DNA of 34,663 nucleotides from Acidobacteriaceae bacterium (GTDB lineage: Bacteria; Acidobacteriota; Terriglobia; Terriglobales; Acidobacteriaceae), in assembly GCA_003151155.1 (NCBI GenBank), contig PLWX01000139.1:1-34663 (forward strand). Reading direction: 5' to 3'. Positions within the stretch are counted from its first letter, which is position 1; every line of letters starts with the position of its first letter. Made by a program: the position numbers and the translations under genes. Under the pieces are notes generated by a model that was given only the letters and a program-made list of their open reading frames with translations, did not search any database and was not told the origin of the DNA. Shown one piece after another: positions 1 through 8,035 of the stretch.

Positions 1-1
1 T

Positions 2-415
2 CTTCCCTTCGTGCCCGCGCGCGATGTGCTCGAGGTCGTAAAGTTCAAGCAGTCGTTCCTGCGTCGCATGCGCGCTGACGAAGAGTCCAATCGCCCTGAC
101 TGGCTGCGCTTCCTCCTGATGAAACCATCGCGCACCTGCTGCGAAGCCATGTCTCCGCGCCTGGGCTCCGGATGCACCGTGCTCCTCGACCGCTACTACC
201 ACTCGCTCGCGCCCTATCGTCGCGGCGAACAAACCATGTATGCCGTCCTCAATGGCGGCGAGGCGGTCATTCGTTATGTCACCTTCATGGACGACACCCT
301 CGTCTTGCGTCCTGCAGCGGCGAACGTGCCCGTTACCCTGCTGCGCGTCCCAGACGATCTTTCGCCCGCCGACCTCATCATCGGTCGGGTAGCTTTCACG
401 AGCATGGAAACTTAA
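2..415 (+). CDS. S24/LexA-like C-terminal domain protein, 5' end outside window
   Basis: The frame is open to the left edge, and the first in-window start (GTG at 11) begins inside apparent domain sequence, so the gene probably starts upstream. The last ~90 residues resemble the S24 peptidase domain of LexA/phage-repressor proteins: an 'AMSPRLGSG' stretch, 'VLLDRYYHSL', then 'EAVIRYV' and 'LVLRP'. In active S24 proteins the serine lies in a G-D/E-S-M-x-P motif and the lysine in V-K-x-V. Here these positions read E-A-M-S-P and V-I-R-Y-V, so both catalytic residues appear replaced and self-cleavage is unlikely. Relatives often carry an N-terminal helix-turn-helix, which would lie outside the window. 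A regulatory role is inferred from the family only. Confidence 0.6.
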   Translation, partial: LPFVPARDVLEVVKFKQSFLRRMRADEESNRPDWLRFLLMKPSRTCCEAMSPRLGSGCTVLLDRYYHSLAPYRRGEQTMYAVLNGGEAVIRYVTFMDDTLVLRPAAANVPVTLLRVPDDLSPADLIIGRVAFTSMET

Positions 416-570
416 CCAGATCAGGGAGGAACGATAACGAAAGCAATTACGCACGAAGGACTTCGCCTGCTCGAGCCCAGATCTATCGTCAGGCGACGTC
501 AGCTCGCCTCTGGGGCTGCTAGAATTTCTTTGCAGCTTGTCGGTCTGATTGCAATCTTGGAGGCATCAAC

Positions 571-783
571 ATGGATCAACTTCCTACCCCCACCGTGGGT
601 TCGCGCCGCAACGAAGATATCGCCCTCGACATGATGAAATTCATCGCCGTCACCACCGGCTACGGCAAGACTGGGTCCGCCAGCGCAGGCTTCCAAGGGG
701 GCGCCCCGTCGCGTCCGGACGAGTACGCCAAGCACCTCATCGAGCTTTATAAGCAGTGTTTGGCCGCGATTCCCGTGAAGTAG
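571..783 (+). CDS. Small conserved-looking protein of unknown function (70 aa)
   Basis: The ATG follows TTGGAGG with a 7-8 nt spacer, a strong ribosome binding site that supports this frame over an overlapping one starting at 549. The product is soluble, with no signal peptide or membrane segment. It has a central glycine/serine-rich stretch (TTGYGKTGSASAGFQGG) and a helical C-terminus (YAKHLIELYKQCLAA). The GYGKTGS stretch superficially resembles a P-loop, but nothing else of a nucleotide-binding fold could fit in 70 residues. I do not recognise the family. It sits alone between the S24-like gene and the cold-shock gene. Confidence 0.65.
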   Translation: MDQLPTPTVGSRRNEDIALDMMKFIAVTTGYGKTGSASAGFQGGAPSRPDEYAKHLIELYKQCLAAIPVK

Positions 784-845
784 CTTCGCCTGGGCTCGCT
801 AGTTACCTTAAAGTACACACTCTCGGTCCACTGGACACGGTGGGT

Positions 846-955
846 TACAATATTTTCGCGTTTGACGAACGGATGTGCAGTACCTGCTGTACAGCCTGTA
901 CCTCACCCTCCGGTTCACTCCGACGTATACATCATCACAAAGGATTTGCATCACC
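846..955 (+). promoter_or_regulatory. Candidate promoter (-10 TACAAT) and leader of the cold-shock gene
   Basis: TACAAT at 846-851 fits a -10 box, but no good -35 lies 16-18 bp upstream, so the promoter is tentative. A start near 858 would give a leader of about 100 nt. It holds a small inverted repeat (CAGTAC/GTACAG-like, around 877-895) and a pyrimidine-rich stretch before AAAGGA at about 940. Long structured leaders are typical of cold-shock mRNAs, but no specific thermosensor fold is claimed. Confidence 0.3.
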
Positions 956-1156
956 ATGGAGCAAGGAACAGTAAAGTGGTTTAACGATGCCAAAGGTTAT
1001 GGTTTTCTCACCCGTCAAAGCGGCGAAGACGTCTTCGTACATTTCTCCGCGATCCAATCGAAGGGCTTCCGCAGCCTTCAAGAAGGTCAGGCGGTTTCCT
1101 TCAGCGTCGTGAAGGGTCCTAAGGGTTTACAGGCGGAGAACGTGCAGGTTCTGTAA
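956..1156 (+). CDS. Cold-shock domain protein (66 aa)
   Basis: A complete single cold-shock (OB-fold) domain with the classic opening '[15 protein letters not shown]', containing the RNP1 motif K-G-Y-G-F-L. It is followed by RNP2 ([10 protein letters not shown]) and the usual close '[22 protein letters not shown]'. The family binds single-stranded RNA/DNA and acts as an RNA chaperone. The frame extends up to 875, but the extra residues have no homology to the family; the ATG at 956 follows AAAGGA at a rather long 11 nt and gives the standard ~66-residue size. The gene is monocistronic and ends in a strong terminator. The family is certain; I cannot tell which paralogue this is. Confidence 0.95.
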   Translation: MEQGTVKWFNDAKGYGFLTRQSGEDVFVHFSAIQSKGFRSLQEGQAVSFSVVKGPKGLQAENVQVL

Positions 1157-1180
1157 ACACGTCTTCACTGAGCCAGAGAA

Positions 1181-1204
1181 AAGGGCAGCCGCGAGGCTGC
1201 CCTT
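1181..1204. terminator. Intrinsic terminator, probably bidirectional
   Basis: A perfect 10-bp stem (AAGGGCAGCC / GGCTGCCCTT) closes a GCGA (GNRA) tetraloop. On the plus strand it is followed by CTTCTT; on the minus strand the stem runs into TTTTCTC. It lies between the converging cold-shock gene and the DUF4252 operon and can serve both. Confidence 0.85.
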
Positions 1205-1222
1205 CTTCTTGCACGATTGTTT

Positions 1223-1732
1223 CTAAGCGCCGTCGCCATTCCCGTCGGTATTTTCTCCGTGACGATTCTTGTGCACTCGATCCTTCGTATCGTCGAGCCA
1301 GCTTCCCTGCAATTTCTTAGGAACGTCCATCTGCACGACGGTGACTTCGTTCGATTCTGCGTTGATCACCATCAGCCTCATGCTGCTTCCGTTGGTGCGC
1401 GCGTAGATCAACGTGCTCTCATGATCGCGCCGTGAATCTACTTTGACGAACGGATGCCACTCCGCACTGAGCACCCCGCCGATCGAACTCTCCAACTCGG
1501 CCAGGGTCAGCCGGCCCTGCACATCTTCAAACGTCGCCAGTCGTAGATGCCCGCTTCGTGCCGGAGTGAAGAAAAGAATCGCCCCGAGAAACGGAATCCG
1601 CATCGGACGCTTGCCGATCCGATCGGAGATGCGATGCACTGTGGCATCGAACTCATCTTCTGCATAGAGCGGCAGCGCCATCGTGAATAGGAGTGCGGCC
1701 ATTACGGTGAGTGAGATCAGTTGGCGTTTCAT
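1223..1732 (-). CDS. DUF4252-like exported protein, last gene of the ECF sigma operon
   Basis: A 169-residue protein with a signal peptide (MKRQLISLTVMAALLFTMAL...YAEDE) and a charged, Asn/Gly-rich C-terminal tail. Residues ~65-145 follow the same pattern as the neighbouring DUF4252 protein: 'LSAEWHPFVKVDSRRDHESTL' aligns with 'LKSPEWNRIVGVKSKREGETS', and 'MRLMVINAESNEVTVVQMD' with 'MTGLAVIAAEAKELTLVYID'. The two are therefore probably diverged paralogues from a tandem duplication. The start overlaps the upstream stop in ATGA, implying translational coupling. The function is unknown; an extracytoplasmic role tied to the sigma/anti-sigma pair is inferred from the operon. Confidence 0.8.
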   Translation of the reverse strand: MKRQLISLTVMAALLFTMALPLYAEDEFDATVHRISDRIGKRPMRIPFLGAILFFTPARSGHLRLATFEDVQGRLTLAELESSIGGVLSAEWHPFVKVDSRRDHESTLIYARTNGSSMRLMVINAESNEVTVVQMDVPKKLQGSWLDDTKDRVHKNRHGENTDGNGDGA

Positions 1733-2298
1733 TCCGCTTCTCCCTTGCTCTTGTGTGAGTTCTCCGCGTGTGCGTGGCCGGTATCGAACTTCGGCACGCC
1801 AAACTGTCCGCCTAACGCGCTGATCTTTTCCAGATCGATCGGCCCGTCGATGTACACCAGCGTAAGTTCCTTGGCCTCGGCAGCAATCACTGCAAGCCCG
1901 GTCATCTTGCCGCCCACCTGCCGGATGTAGACGTAGCTCGTCTCGCCTTCGCGCTTACTCTTCACCCCCACAATGCGGTTCCACTCCGGACTCTTCAATT
2001 GCTCCCGCATCGTTTCAATGTCCGCGGCCGTGTATACCCCGCCCTTCTCAAACTCGTAGCTGCGAACATAGATCCCGTGCAGTTGCGACACGATTTCTTT
2101 TGCCTGGCGTTGATCTGCGTCTTTGTCGGATAGAAAATTCTTCGCCAGGTTCAGCATGTTGCTGTCGAGAGTGACGTCCACGGTTTCGGAAGCTTCGGCC
2201 GCAAATTTATCGAGATTGATCTTCCAGGGAAACTCTTGCGCCGGCACAAAAACCGCACCAAGCAAAAGCACGCAAACAATTTTTAGCAAATTCTTCAT
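1729..2298 (-). CDS. DUF4252 domain exported protein
   Basis: I place the start at the ATG at 2298, behind ACGGAGA with a 7-nt spacer. The frame is open further upstream but there runs through the preceding gene. The 189-residue product begins with a signal peptide ending near 'GAVFVPAQEF', so it is probably periplasmic. The body matches DUF4252: 'IVSQLHGIYVRSYEFEKGG', 'SPEWNRIVGVKSK', then 'GLAVIAAEAKELTLVYIDG'. The histidine- and lysine-rich tail (HAHAENSHKSKG) could bind metal but may simply be low complexity. It shares ATGA overlaps with both neighbours. The family lacks a known activity and is often found beside ECF sigma factors, as here. Confidence 0.85.
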   Translation of the reverse strand: MKNLLKIVCVLLLGAVFVPAQEFPWKINLDKFAAEASETVDVTLDSNMLNLAKNFLSDKDADQRQAKEIVSQLHGIYVRSYEFEKGGVYTAADIETMREQLKSPEWNRIVGVKSKREGETSYVYIRQVGGKMTGLAVIAAEAKELTLVYIDGPIDLEKISALGGQFGVPKFDTGHAHAENSHKSKGEAE

Positions 2299-2636
2299 GG
2301 ACGTTCTCCGTTCGTGCTGCCATCGTCGCCAACTTGCCGCACGTGGCTTTGGGCCTGGTTCAACTTTGTTCCTGTAATCCGCAACGCGAGCATTACCTGT
2401 TCGCGTGCTTTCTCGCCGCGCACCCGCTGCTCCTGCGCGCGTTCGATCTGCAACCCCGTAATGCTTCCCGCAATTACCACCACCACCGCCGCCCAAACCG
2501 CCACCCGGCGCATCACCGGATGACGCGGCGCCGGCGGATACGCCTCCGGCAATTTCGCAAGCACGCGGTTCTTAAATCCAGCCGGAACATCCGGCGGCCG
2601 CAGCGCTTCTCGTAACTGGTCTTCAAAATCCGTCAT
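2295..2636 (-). CDS. Single-pass membrane protein, probable anti-sigma factor
   Basis: A 113-residue protein: ~40 cytoplasmic N-terminal residues (TDFEDQLREALRPPDVPAGF...), one membrane segment at ~44-62 (VAVWAAVVVVIAGSITGL), and a ~50-residue outer part rich in Q, R and E. It follows the ECF sigma gene directly with an ATGA overlap, the usual position of a cognate anti-sigma factor. There is no zinc-binding HxxxCxxC motif, so it is not a classic ZAS-type protein. The role rests on topology and context rather than a recognised domain. The start of the next gene overlaps its stop by 4 bp. Confidence 0.75.
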   Translation of the reverse strand: MTDFEDQLREALRPPDVPAGFKNRVLAKLPEAYPPAPRHPVMRRVAVWAAVVVVIAGSITGLQIERAQEQRVRGEKAREQVMLALRITGTKLNQAQSHVRQVGDDGSTNGERP

Positions 2637-3136
2637 CCATTCACCGCCGAGCCTCTCGGGCTCATCTTTTCCCGTAACTGCATCAACGATCGCTGCAAGT
2701 GACTCTTCACTGTCGCCAGCGGCATCGAAAGTGTCGCCGCGATTTCAGGAGGTGCAAGGTCTTCCTGGTACCGCAACAGCATGACGGCGCGAGCTGCGGG
2801 AGCTAACCCGCCAATCATCTTGCGCAAACGTTCGCGCAGGAAAACGTCGTTCTCTGGAGGATCGATTCCAATCTCATGCGCCTCGTCGAGCGCCACCGAA
2901 ACCATCGGCGACCGCCGCGCATGATCGATGCACCGTTGCACTGTCACTCGTCGCAGCCAGAAACGCACATGCTCTTCGCAGGTCACGCTGTGCAGGTGCT
3001 TGTGCAGTGCGAGGAACACATCTTGCGCGATTTCTTCCGCGGCTGTGCGATCGCGCAAAAAGTGCAGCGCCAGTCCGAACACCATGCTTTGGTTAGTAAC
3101 CAGCAATTGCTCGAAATTAGGCTGCCATTGGCTCAA
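2633..3136 (-). CDS. ECF-type RNA polymerase sigma factor
   Basis: A 167-residue sigma-70 family protein of ECF size. Region 2 spans ~8-75 (MVFGLALHFLRDRTAAEEIAQDVF, then FWLRRVTVQRCIDHAR). Region 4 spans ~107-158, with a helix-turn-helix around 'LAPPEIAATLSMPLATVKSHLQRS'. It would direct RNA polymerase to envelope-stress-type promoters and is first of a four-gene operon. The start is TTG at 3136, with GAGGG about 10 nt upstream, and it places region 2 at the expected distance. No recognisable autoregulatory ECF promoter was found in the short gap before the gene. Confidence 0.9.
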   Translation of the reverse strand: MSQWQPNFEQLLVTNQSMVFGLALHFLRDRTAAEEIAQDVFLALHKHLHSVTCEEHVRFWLRRVTVQRCIDHARRSPMVSVALDEAHEIGIDPPENDVFLRERLRKMIGGLAPAARAVMLLRYQEDLAPPEIAATLSMPLATVKSHLQRSLMQLREKMSPRGSAVNG

Positions 3137-3213
3137 CGACGACGACCCTCATCTGCATATACGCAAATGGGGTCGTTTCGGAACGCAAAGTTTTCGAGGA
3201 AATGCGGGCTAAA

Positions 3214-3645
3214 TTATTTCTTGGCGGTCGGGGCGGATGCCGCAGCGCCGACTGCCTGGTTTGCCGCCGGAGGTTGGAAAGCGACATTGACGGTAATCGT
3301 CACTGGGACCGGCTTGCCATCCTTACGCGCCGGATCGAACTGCCACTGCTTCACCGCGTTCACCGCCAACGGATTCAGCTCTGGGTGCGGACTGCTGACC
3401 ACCTTCGTGTCTCCGACCTTCCCGTCGATCCCCACCACCGCCATGACCGCCACCGCCCCGGGCTTGCCCCATAGGTTCTTCGGAAAGTCAGGCTGCACCT
3501 GCTTCAACACACGGGGAGGCGTCTGGGCATTCGGATCCTGTGCCATCTGGGCGGGTGCGGTTGGGATGGAAGGCCTATTACAAGCCGCGGAAAACATCAC
3601 GGCGGCGAGGCTTAGGAGCGCGAAAGACTGCTTTAGATTCAGCAT
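3214..3645 (-). CDS. Lipoprotein with TonB C-terminal domain
   Basis: From the ATG at 3645 the product has 143 residues. The frame extends to 3948, but that part overlaps typA and has no signal peptide. The N-terminus is a lipoprotein signal ([13 protein letters not shown], lipid cysteine C22). Residues ~45-125 match the TonB C-terminal fold: '[25 protein letters not shown]...[12 protein letters not shown]', then '[25 protein letters not shown]'. An Ala-rich tail follows. Classic TonB has an uncleaved inner-membrane anchor and a long proline-rich spacer, both missing here. A role as an energy transducer is therefore doubtful. A TACAAT 25 nt upstream of the start may be its -10 box. Confidence 0.8.
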   Translation of the reverse strand: MLNLKQSFALLSLAAVMFSAACNRPSIPTAPAQMAQDPNAQTPPRVLKQVQPDFPKNLWGKPGAVAVMAVVGIDGKVGDTKVVSSPHPELNPLAVNAVKQWQFDPARKDGKPVPVTITVNVAFQPPAANQAVGAAASAPTAKK

Positions 3646-3784
3646 GATTGGAGTCGCCCGTATTGTACACTGGTAGTACCAACCTCTTGCCGCAGGAACG
3701 CTTCCCTCCGCGGGGCTTTCATCGCATCCCATGAACTTGGTTCGTAGGACGGTCTGCAGGAAACACTGAAAGGAATTACACGTT

Positions 3785-5602
3785 TTGAGCAGAGCTATTC
3801 GTAACATCGCCATTATTGCGCACGTCGACCACGGCAAAACCACCCTGGTGGATGCCATGCTGAAGCAGAGCGGCACCTTTCGTGCCAACGAAACGGTCGC
3901 CGAACGCGTAATGGATTCGAACGAGCTCGAACGCGAGCGCGGCATCACTATCCTGGCGAAGAATACCGCCGTCTTCTATCACGACGTCAAGATCAACATC
4001 GTCGACACCCCGGGCCACAGCGACTTCGGTGGTGAAGTGGAACGCGCCCTGAAAATGGTCGACGGCGTCATGCTTCTCGTCGATGCCAGCGAAGGACCCC
4101 TGCCCCAGACTCGTTACGTGCTCAGCAAGGCTCTCGAAGCCGGCCTGCCCCAGATCATCGTGATTAACAAGATCGACCGCCCCGATGCGCGTCCCCAAGA
4201 AGTACTGAACGAGATCTACGACCTCTTCATCGATCTCGACGCCAAGGAAGATCAGCTTGATTTCGCCGTCCTCTATACCAACGCCAAGATCGGCACCGCC
4301 TCCATCGACCCCAAGGTCGCCGGCGAAGATCTCGCACCTCTCTTCGATGCCATCGTGAAAACGACGCCAGAACCGAAGGGTAAATCCGACGGTCCGCTCC
4401 AAGTCCTGGTCGCGAACCTCGACTACAGCGATTACCTCGGCCGCGTCGCCATTGCGCGTGTGGTGAGCGGTACGCTCTTCACGGGTGAAGATGTCGTCAT
4501 CGCCAAGCTCGACGGTTCCTTCCACAAAACCAAGATCACCAAACTCTTCACCTTCAGCGGTCTCAAGCGTGTCGATATCACCCAGACCGAACTCGGCGAC
4601 ATCGTCGCTGTTGCCGGTGTCGAAGGCATCACCATCGGTGAAACCATCACCGATGCGCTTGACCCTAAACCGCTGCCGCCCATCGCCATCGACGAGCCGA
4701 CCATTGCAATGCGCTTCATGGTCAACACCTCGCCCTTCGCCGGCAAAGACGGCCAGTACGTCACCTCGCGCAACCTGCGCGAGCGCCTCGCGAAAGAGCT
4801 CCTCACGAACGTCTCTCTGCGCGTGGAAGAAACCGACAGCGCCGACATCTTCAAGGTTGCCGGCCGCGGCGAGTTGCAGCTTTCGATCTTGATCGAAATG
4901 ATGCGCCGCGAAGGTTACGAGCTCATGATCGGCAAGCCCGAAATCGTCACCAAGCATATTGACGGCAAGTTGATGGAACCCGTCGAGAAACTGGTCGTTG
5001 ATATTCCAGAGACCTTCATCGGTGTCGTGATCGAAAAGATCGGTACCCGCAAGGGTCAGATGGAAAAGATGACCAATCACGGCTACGGTCGTGTTCGCAT
5101 GGAGTTCAAAGTCCCCAGCCGCGGTCTCATCGGCCTTCGCAGCGAACTTCTCACCGACACCCGCGGAACCATCGTGATGAACTCGCTTTTCGCCGGCTAT
5201 ACCGAGTGGCAAGGCGACATCCCGCATCGTCCCACCGGCGCTCTGGTTGCAGATCGCGACGGCGCAACCACCGCGTACGCGCTCTTCGGCCTGCAGGAGC
5301 GGGGCGAACTCTTCGTCGGTCCTGGCATAGAGGTGTACGAAGGTATGGTCATCGGCGAGAACTCACGCGATAACGATCTCGACGTCAACTGCGTCCGTGA
5401 AAAGAAGCTCACCAACATGCGCGCTTCCACCGCCGACGACGCCATCCGCCTCGTGCCCTTCCGCCCACTCAATCTTGAACAGGCCATCGACTTCATCGCC
5501 GAAGACGAATTCTGCGAAGTCACCCCGAAAACCCTTCGCTTGCGCAAAAAGATCCTCCAGGCGAATCGTCGCCCGCGCCGCTACTCGACGCCGGAAGACT
5601 AG
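3785..5602 (+). CDS. typA: Translational GTPase TypA/BipA
   Basis: A complete 605-residue ribosome-binding GTPase of the normal TypA length. All G motifs are visible: G1 'AHVDHGKTT' (12-20), G2 'RERGITI', G3 '[16 protein letters not shown]', G4 '[14 protein letters not shown]'. EF-Tu-like domain II, an EF-G-like domain ('[18 protein letters not shown]') and the TypA-specific C-terminus ('[20 protein letters not shown]', '[15 protein letters not shown]') follow. TypA acts in 50S assembly and growth under stress or cold. The start is a TTG at 3785, 10 nt after GAAAGGA; the protein then begins [11 protein letters not shown], as expected. It is monocistronic with its own terminator. Confidence 0.98.
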   Translation: MSRAIRNIAIIAHVDHGKTTLVDAMLKQSGTFRANETVAERVMDSNELERERGITILAKNTAVFYHDVKINIVDTPGHSDFGGEVERALKMVDGVMLLVDASEGPLPQTRYVLSKALEAGLPQIIVINKIDRPDARPQEVLNEIYDLFIDLDAKEDQLDFAVLYTNAKIGTASIDPKVAGEDLAPLFDAIVKTTPEPKGKSDGPLQVLVANLDYSDYLGRVAIARVVSGTLFTGEDVVIAKLDGSFHKTKITKLFTFSGLKRVDITQTELGDIVAVAGVEGITIGETITDALDPKPLPPIAIDEPTIAMRFMVNTSPFAGKDGQYVTSRNLRERLAKELLTNVSLRVEETDSADIFKVAGRGELQLSILIEMMRREGYELMIGKPEIVTKHIDGKLMEPVEKLVVDIPETFIGVVIEKIGTRKGQMEKMTNHGYGRVRMEFKVPSRGLIGLRSELLTDTRGTIVMNSLFAGYTEWQGDIPHRPTGALVADRDGATTAYALFGLQERGELFVGPGIEVYEGMVIGENSRDNDLDVNCVREKKLTNMRASTADDAIRLVPFRPLNLEQAIDFIAEDEFCEVTPKTLRLRKKILQANRRPRRYSTPED

Positions 5603-5607
5603 ACCAT

Positions 5608-5650
5608 TCTGTTTCAAACAGAAACGGCCGCGCATCCATGCGCGGCCGTT
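5608..5650. terminator. Double hairpin terminator between convergent genes
   Basis: A small perfect hairpin (TCTGTTT C AAACAGA, 5608-5622) is followed by a 13-bp perfect palindromic stem (AACGGCCGCGCAT / ATGCGCGGCCGTT, 5623-5635 and 5638-5650) and then GTTTTGGTGTTT. On the minus strand the long stem runs into TTTCTGTTTG. It separates typA from the converging phosphoesterase gene. Confidence 0.8.
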
Positions 5651-5669
5651 GTTTTGGTGTTTAGCAAAC

Positions 5670-6602
5670 CTACTGGAAGAACTCCAACATTGAGCCACCG
5701 CTCGCGCCGAGTCCGGGAATGCTGTTCAGCCTCAACGCATGCCCAATCAGGCTCAACGAATCCTGGTGCTGGTACGTCGCATTCGAAGAGTAGTGCGTCT
5801 TCACATGGGTTCCCGCCAGCACGCAGGCCACATGTCCGCCCACGTGATCGACATCCGTATCTTCGCCTTCATCGAACACCACGATCAATAACCCGTTCGC
5901 CGAAAACGACGGGTTGCTCAGCAGTGGCTGGATATTCGTCTTCAACCAATTATCCGCCGTCGTAAGCCGTGAACTCAGTGAACATCCTGAATTGGAGGCT
6001 GGACAGTCATGGGCAGTATCGAGCGCGTTCGGCGTAATCCACATGAAGTTGGGCAGCGATCCGCTGCTCATATCCACCGCGAGTTGCGAGAACGGAACGA
6101 TGTTCGCAGCCTGTGCCGGCGTGTTGCGCACATCGCTGAAATACGAAAGCGGATCGTGCCGCTCGTAGTAAAGCCCGCTATCGCCTCCCAGGTATCCGGC
6201 GCTCGGGATGCTTTCTTCATACGCCTTCCAGGTCAAGCCCTTGGCTACGACTTCTTGAACCAGGTTGTCGTCGGTGATAGTTCCGCTGAATGCATCATCG
6301 ACCGTCTCAGGATTCCCCGCCGTCAGCATGAAGTAATTTGGAATCGAGGGATGCGCGTTCGCGTAGTAACTCGCCAGCGAAGAATATTGCGACGCCAGGC
6401 TATTCAGGTATGGCATCGACGCATTGCCGATCACATCGGGATAGCTGGCATTCTCCAGAACCACGATGGCGACATGAGTGAACTGCGGCACCGCCGTTAC
6501 CTTCACCGCGCTGTTTGGTCCGTTGGAGGAACTGCCACCGCAAGCGGCGAGGGTTAGAAGAAATGCTGAAACTGCAGAAGTAATCAGGGCCGGGGTTCGC
6601 AT
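5670..6602 (-). CDS. Lipoprotein phosphoesterase (acid phosphatase / phospholipase C-like)
   Basis: From the ATG at 6602 the protein has 310 residues. A lipoprotein signal ends LLTLAAC (C21), followed by a GGSSSNG linker. The rest matches the phosphoesterase family that includes bacterial phospholipase C and acid phosphatases: 'HVAIVVLENASYPDVIGN', 'ANAHPSIPNYFMLTAG', 'FMWITPNALDTAHDC', 'LLIVVFDEGEDTDVDHVGGHV'. The Asp/His/Glu in these motifs are the likely metal ligands. It should hydrolyse phosphate esters outside the cytoplasmic membrane; the substrate cannot be told from sequence. A hairpin in the leader overlaps its ribosome binding site. A start at 6677 is possible but would put residues before the signal peptide. 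Confidence 0.85.
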   Translation of the reverse strand: MRTPALITSAVSAFLLTLAACGGSSSNGPNSAVKVTAVPQFTHVAIVVLENASYPDVIGNASMPYLNSLASQYSSLASYYANAHPSIPNYFMLTAGNPETVDDAFSGTITDDNLVQEVVAKGLTWKAYEESIPSAGYLGGDSGLYYERHDPLSYFSDVRNTPAQAANIVPFSQLAVDMSSGSLPNFMWITPNALDTAHDCPASNSGCSLSSRLTTADNWLKTNIQPLLSNPSFSANGLLIVVFDEGEDTDVDHVGGHVACVLAGTHVKTHYSSNATYQHQDSLSLIGHALRLNSIPGLGASGGSMLEFFQ

Positions 6603-6610
6603 GTAAAGTT

Positions 6611-6633
6611 CTCTATCTCCACTCAAGATAGAG
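6611..6633 (-). promoter_or_regulatory. Leader hairpin overlapping the phosphoesterase ribosome binding site
   Basis: In the minus-strand mRNA an 8-bp perfect stem (CTCTATCT / AGATAGAG) with a 7-nt TGAGTGG loop ends 8 nt before the start codon. The GGAG purines that would serve as Shine-Dalgarno lie at the loop/stem border, so folding could limit initiation. It may instead be fortuitous. Confidence 0.35.
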
Positions 6634-6715
6634 AGCTGCGAAACAAGCCGAGATGCCCAAGCGAACCTTCGGAGCAAGTGACAGTTTGTTCATCTAGGAT
6701 CAATTTGGAACTCGC

Positions 6716-8035
6716 CTATTCGTAACGCAGGGCTTCCACCGGATCCAGCCGCGCTGCCTTCACCGCGGGATACATGCCGAAGAACAATCCCACGCCCATC
6801 GCAACCGCGACTCCGCTGATCACCGCCCAGAGCGGCACAGTTGTTGCCAGTGTCGTGAAGATCAAGCTTATCCCCTTGGCTCCCAGCATGCCGAGCACGA
6901 CGCCAATTACTCCGCCCGCGCCCGTGAGCACTACGGCTTCGGTTAAGAATTGTCGGATGATGTCGCCGCGCTTCGCGCCGATCGCTTTGCGCACTCCGAT
7001 CTCGTGCGTGCGCTCGGTCACCGACATCAGCATGATGTTCATCACGCCTACGCCACCGACCAGCAATCCGATCGACGACACCACGATCGTCATCAGGAAC
7101 GTCATCGACATGATCTGCCGGAACTGATCGGCAATCGCATCCGCACTGTCGATCCCGAAATCATCGGGCTTGTTCGGTAGAACGTGCCGCCGTATCCGCA
7201 GCACCGACGTCGCCTCGTCCTGCGCCTGCGCCATCTTTCCCGGATACGCCATCGCCGCGATGAACCCTTCATGATCTTGCGGATGGTGCTTTTGATAGGT
7301 CCGGTACGGCACCTTGGCAATCTTGTCCTGGCTGTCGTCGCCGATCAAATACTCTTTGCGCTTCTCGAGCACCCCGAGGATCGTGTAATTCACTCCGTCG
7401 ATCAGCAGCGTCTTGCCGATCGCGTTATGCGCCGGAAAGAGAGCCTCGGCAATCCCCGACCCGATTACTACTACGTCCGAACGATGATCGTTCTCCGGGT
7501 CGGTGAACCAGCGCCCTTCGCGCGTCGGCGCATTGTGCACGATCTCATACGTCGGCAGCGTTCCCGAGTGATCGATGCTGAAAACTTCGTGGCCTTCATA
7601 ACGCGCCGTGATATTTCGCGGATTGCTCCACCAGTCCTGGAAAATCTCCACGTCGACTTCCCGCACCGATGGCGCCAGTTCCTTGATCGCCATCCCATCT
7701 TCCAAGGTGAGAACTTTGCGCTGTCGCTCTTCCGCGCTCAAGCGGCCGGTATGAATGCCGGGGTTGAATCGCTGGATGAACAGCGTATTCGCGCCGAAGG
7801 ATTCGAGCATCTCGCGCGTGCTGCTGTCGAAGCCCACCAGGATCGACGCTACAAAAATCTGCGCCGCCACGCCAATCACCACGCCGAGTACGGTGAGGAA
7901 CGACCGCATCTTGTGATTGCGCAAAGTTTCCAGTGCCATGCGCGCGTTCTCGCCGAAGCCAAAACGCTTCCACCGCTCCACCAGCGACCCGCGTGGCCGG
8001 ACTTCCGAATTCGAAGCAATCGATCCAGTTGCCAT
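6716..8035 (-). CDS. MacB/FtsX-type ABC permease without ATPase (439 aa)
   Basis: The layout is that of a MacB permease: a cytoplasmic start, a first membrane segment at ~45-68 (FLTVLGVVIGVAAQIFVASI), a periplasmic MacB_PCD-type domain to ~310, then three membrane segments forming the FtsX domain (MTFLMTIVVSSIGLLVGGVG; LTEAVVLTGAGGVIGVVLG; AVISGVAVAMGVGLFFGMYP). It ends in the typical 'YPAVKAARLDPVEALRYE'. No Walker A, signature or Walker B motif occurs in it or in the flanking genes. It starts exactly after the stop of the upstream permease (TAAATG), so the two are surely co-expressed and may form a heterodimer. The substrate is unknown. Confidence 0.88.
   Translation of the reverse strand: MATGSIASNSEVRPRGSLVERWKRFGFGENARMALETLRNHKMRSFLTVLGVVIGVAAQIFVASILVGFDSSTREMLESFGANTLFIQRFNPGIHTGRLSAEERQRKVLTLEDGMAIKELAPSVREVDVEIFQDWWSNPRNITARYEGHEVFSIDHSGTLPTYEIVHNAPTREGRWFTDPENDHRSDVVVIGSGIAEALFPAHNAIGKTLLIDGVNYTILGVLEKRKEYLIGDDSQDKIAKVPYRTYQKHHPQDHEGFIAAMAYPGKMAQAQDEATSVLRIRRHVLPNKPDDFGIDSADAIADQFRQIMSMTFLMTIVVSSIGLLVGGVGVMNIMLMSVTERTHEIGVRKAIGAKRGDIIRQFLTEAVVLTGAGGVIGVVLGMLGAKGISLIFTTLATTVPLWAVISGVAVAMGVGLFFGMYPAVKAARLDPVEALRYE

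Noticed and set aside
571-783. P-loop ATPase suggested by GYGKTGS in the 70-residue protein
   Set aside because: Too short for a nucleotide-binding fold, and no Walker B or hydrophobic strand before the loop.
875-955. N-terminal extension of the cold-shock protein
   Set aside because: Extra 27 residues have no similarity to the family; the ATG at 956 gives the standard domain start.
3776-5227. 483-residue minus-strand frame opposite typA
   Set aside because: Product is an antisense shadow (long runs of D/E/V/G caused by codon bias) of a certain gene; no ribosome binding site or domain.
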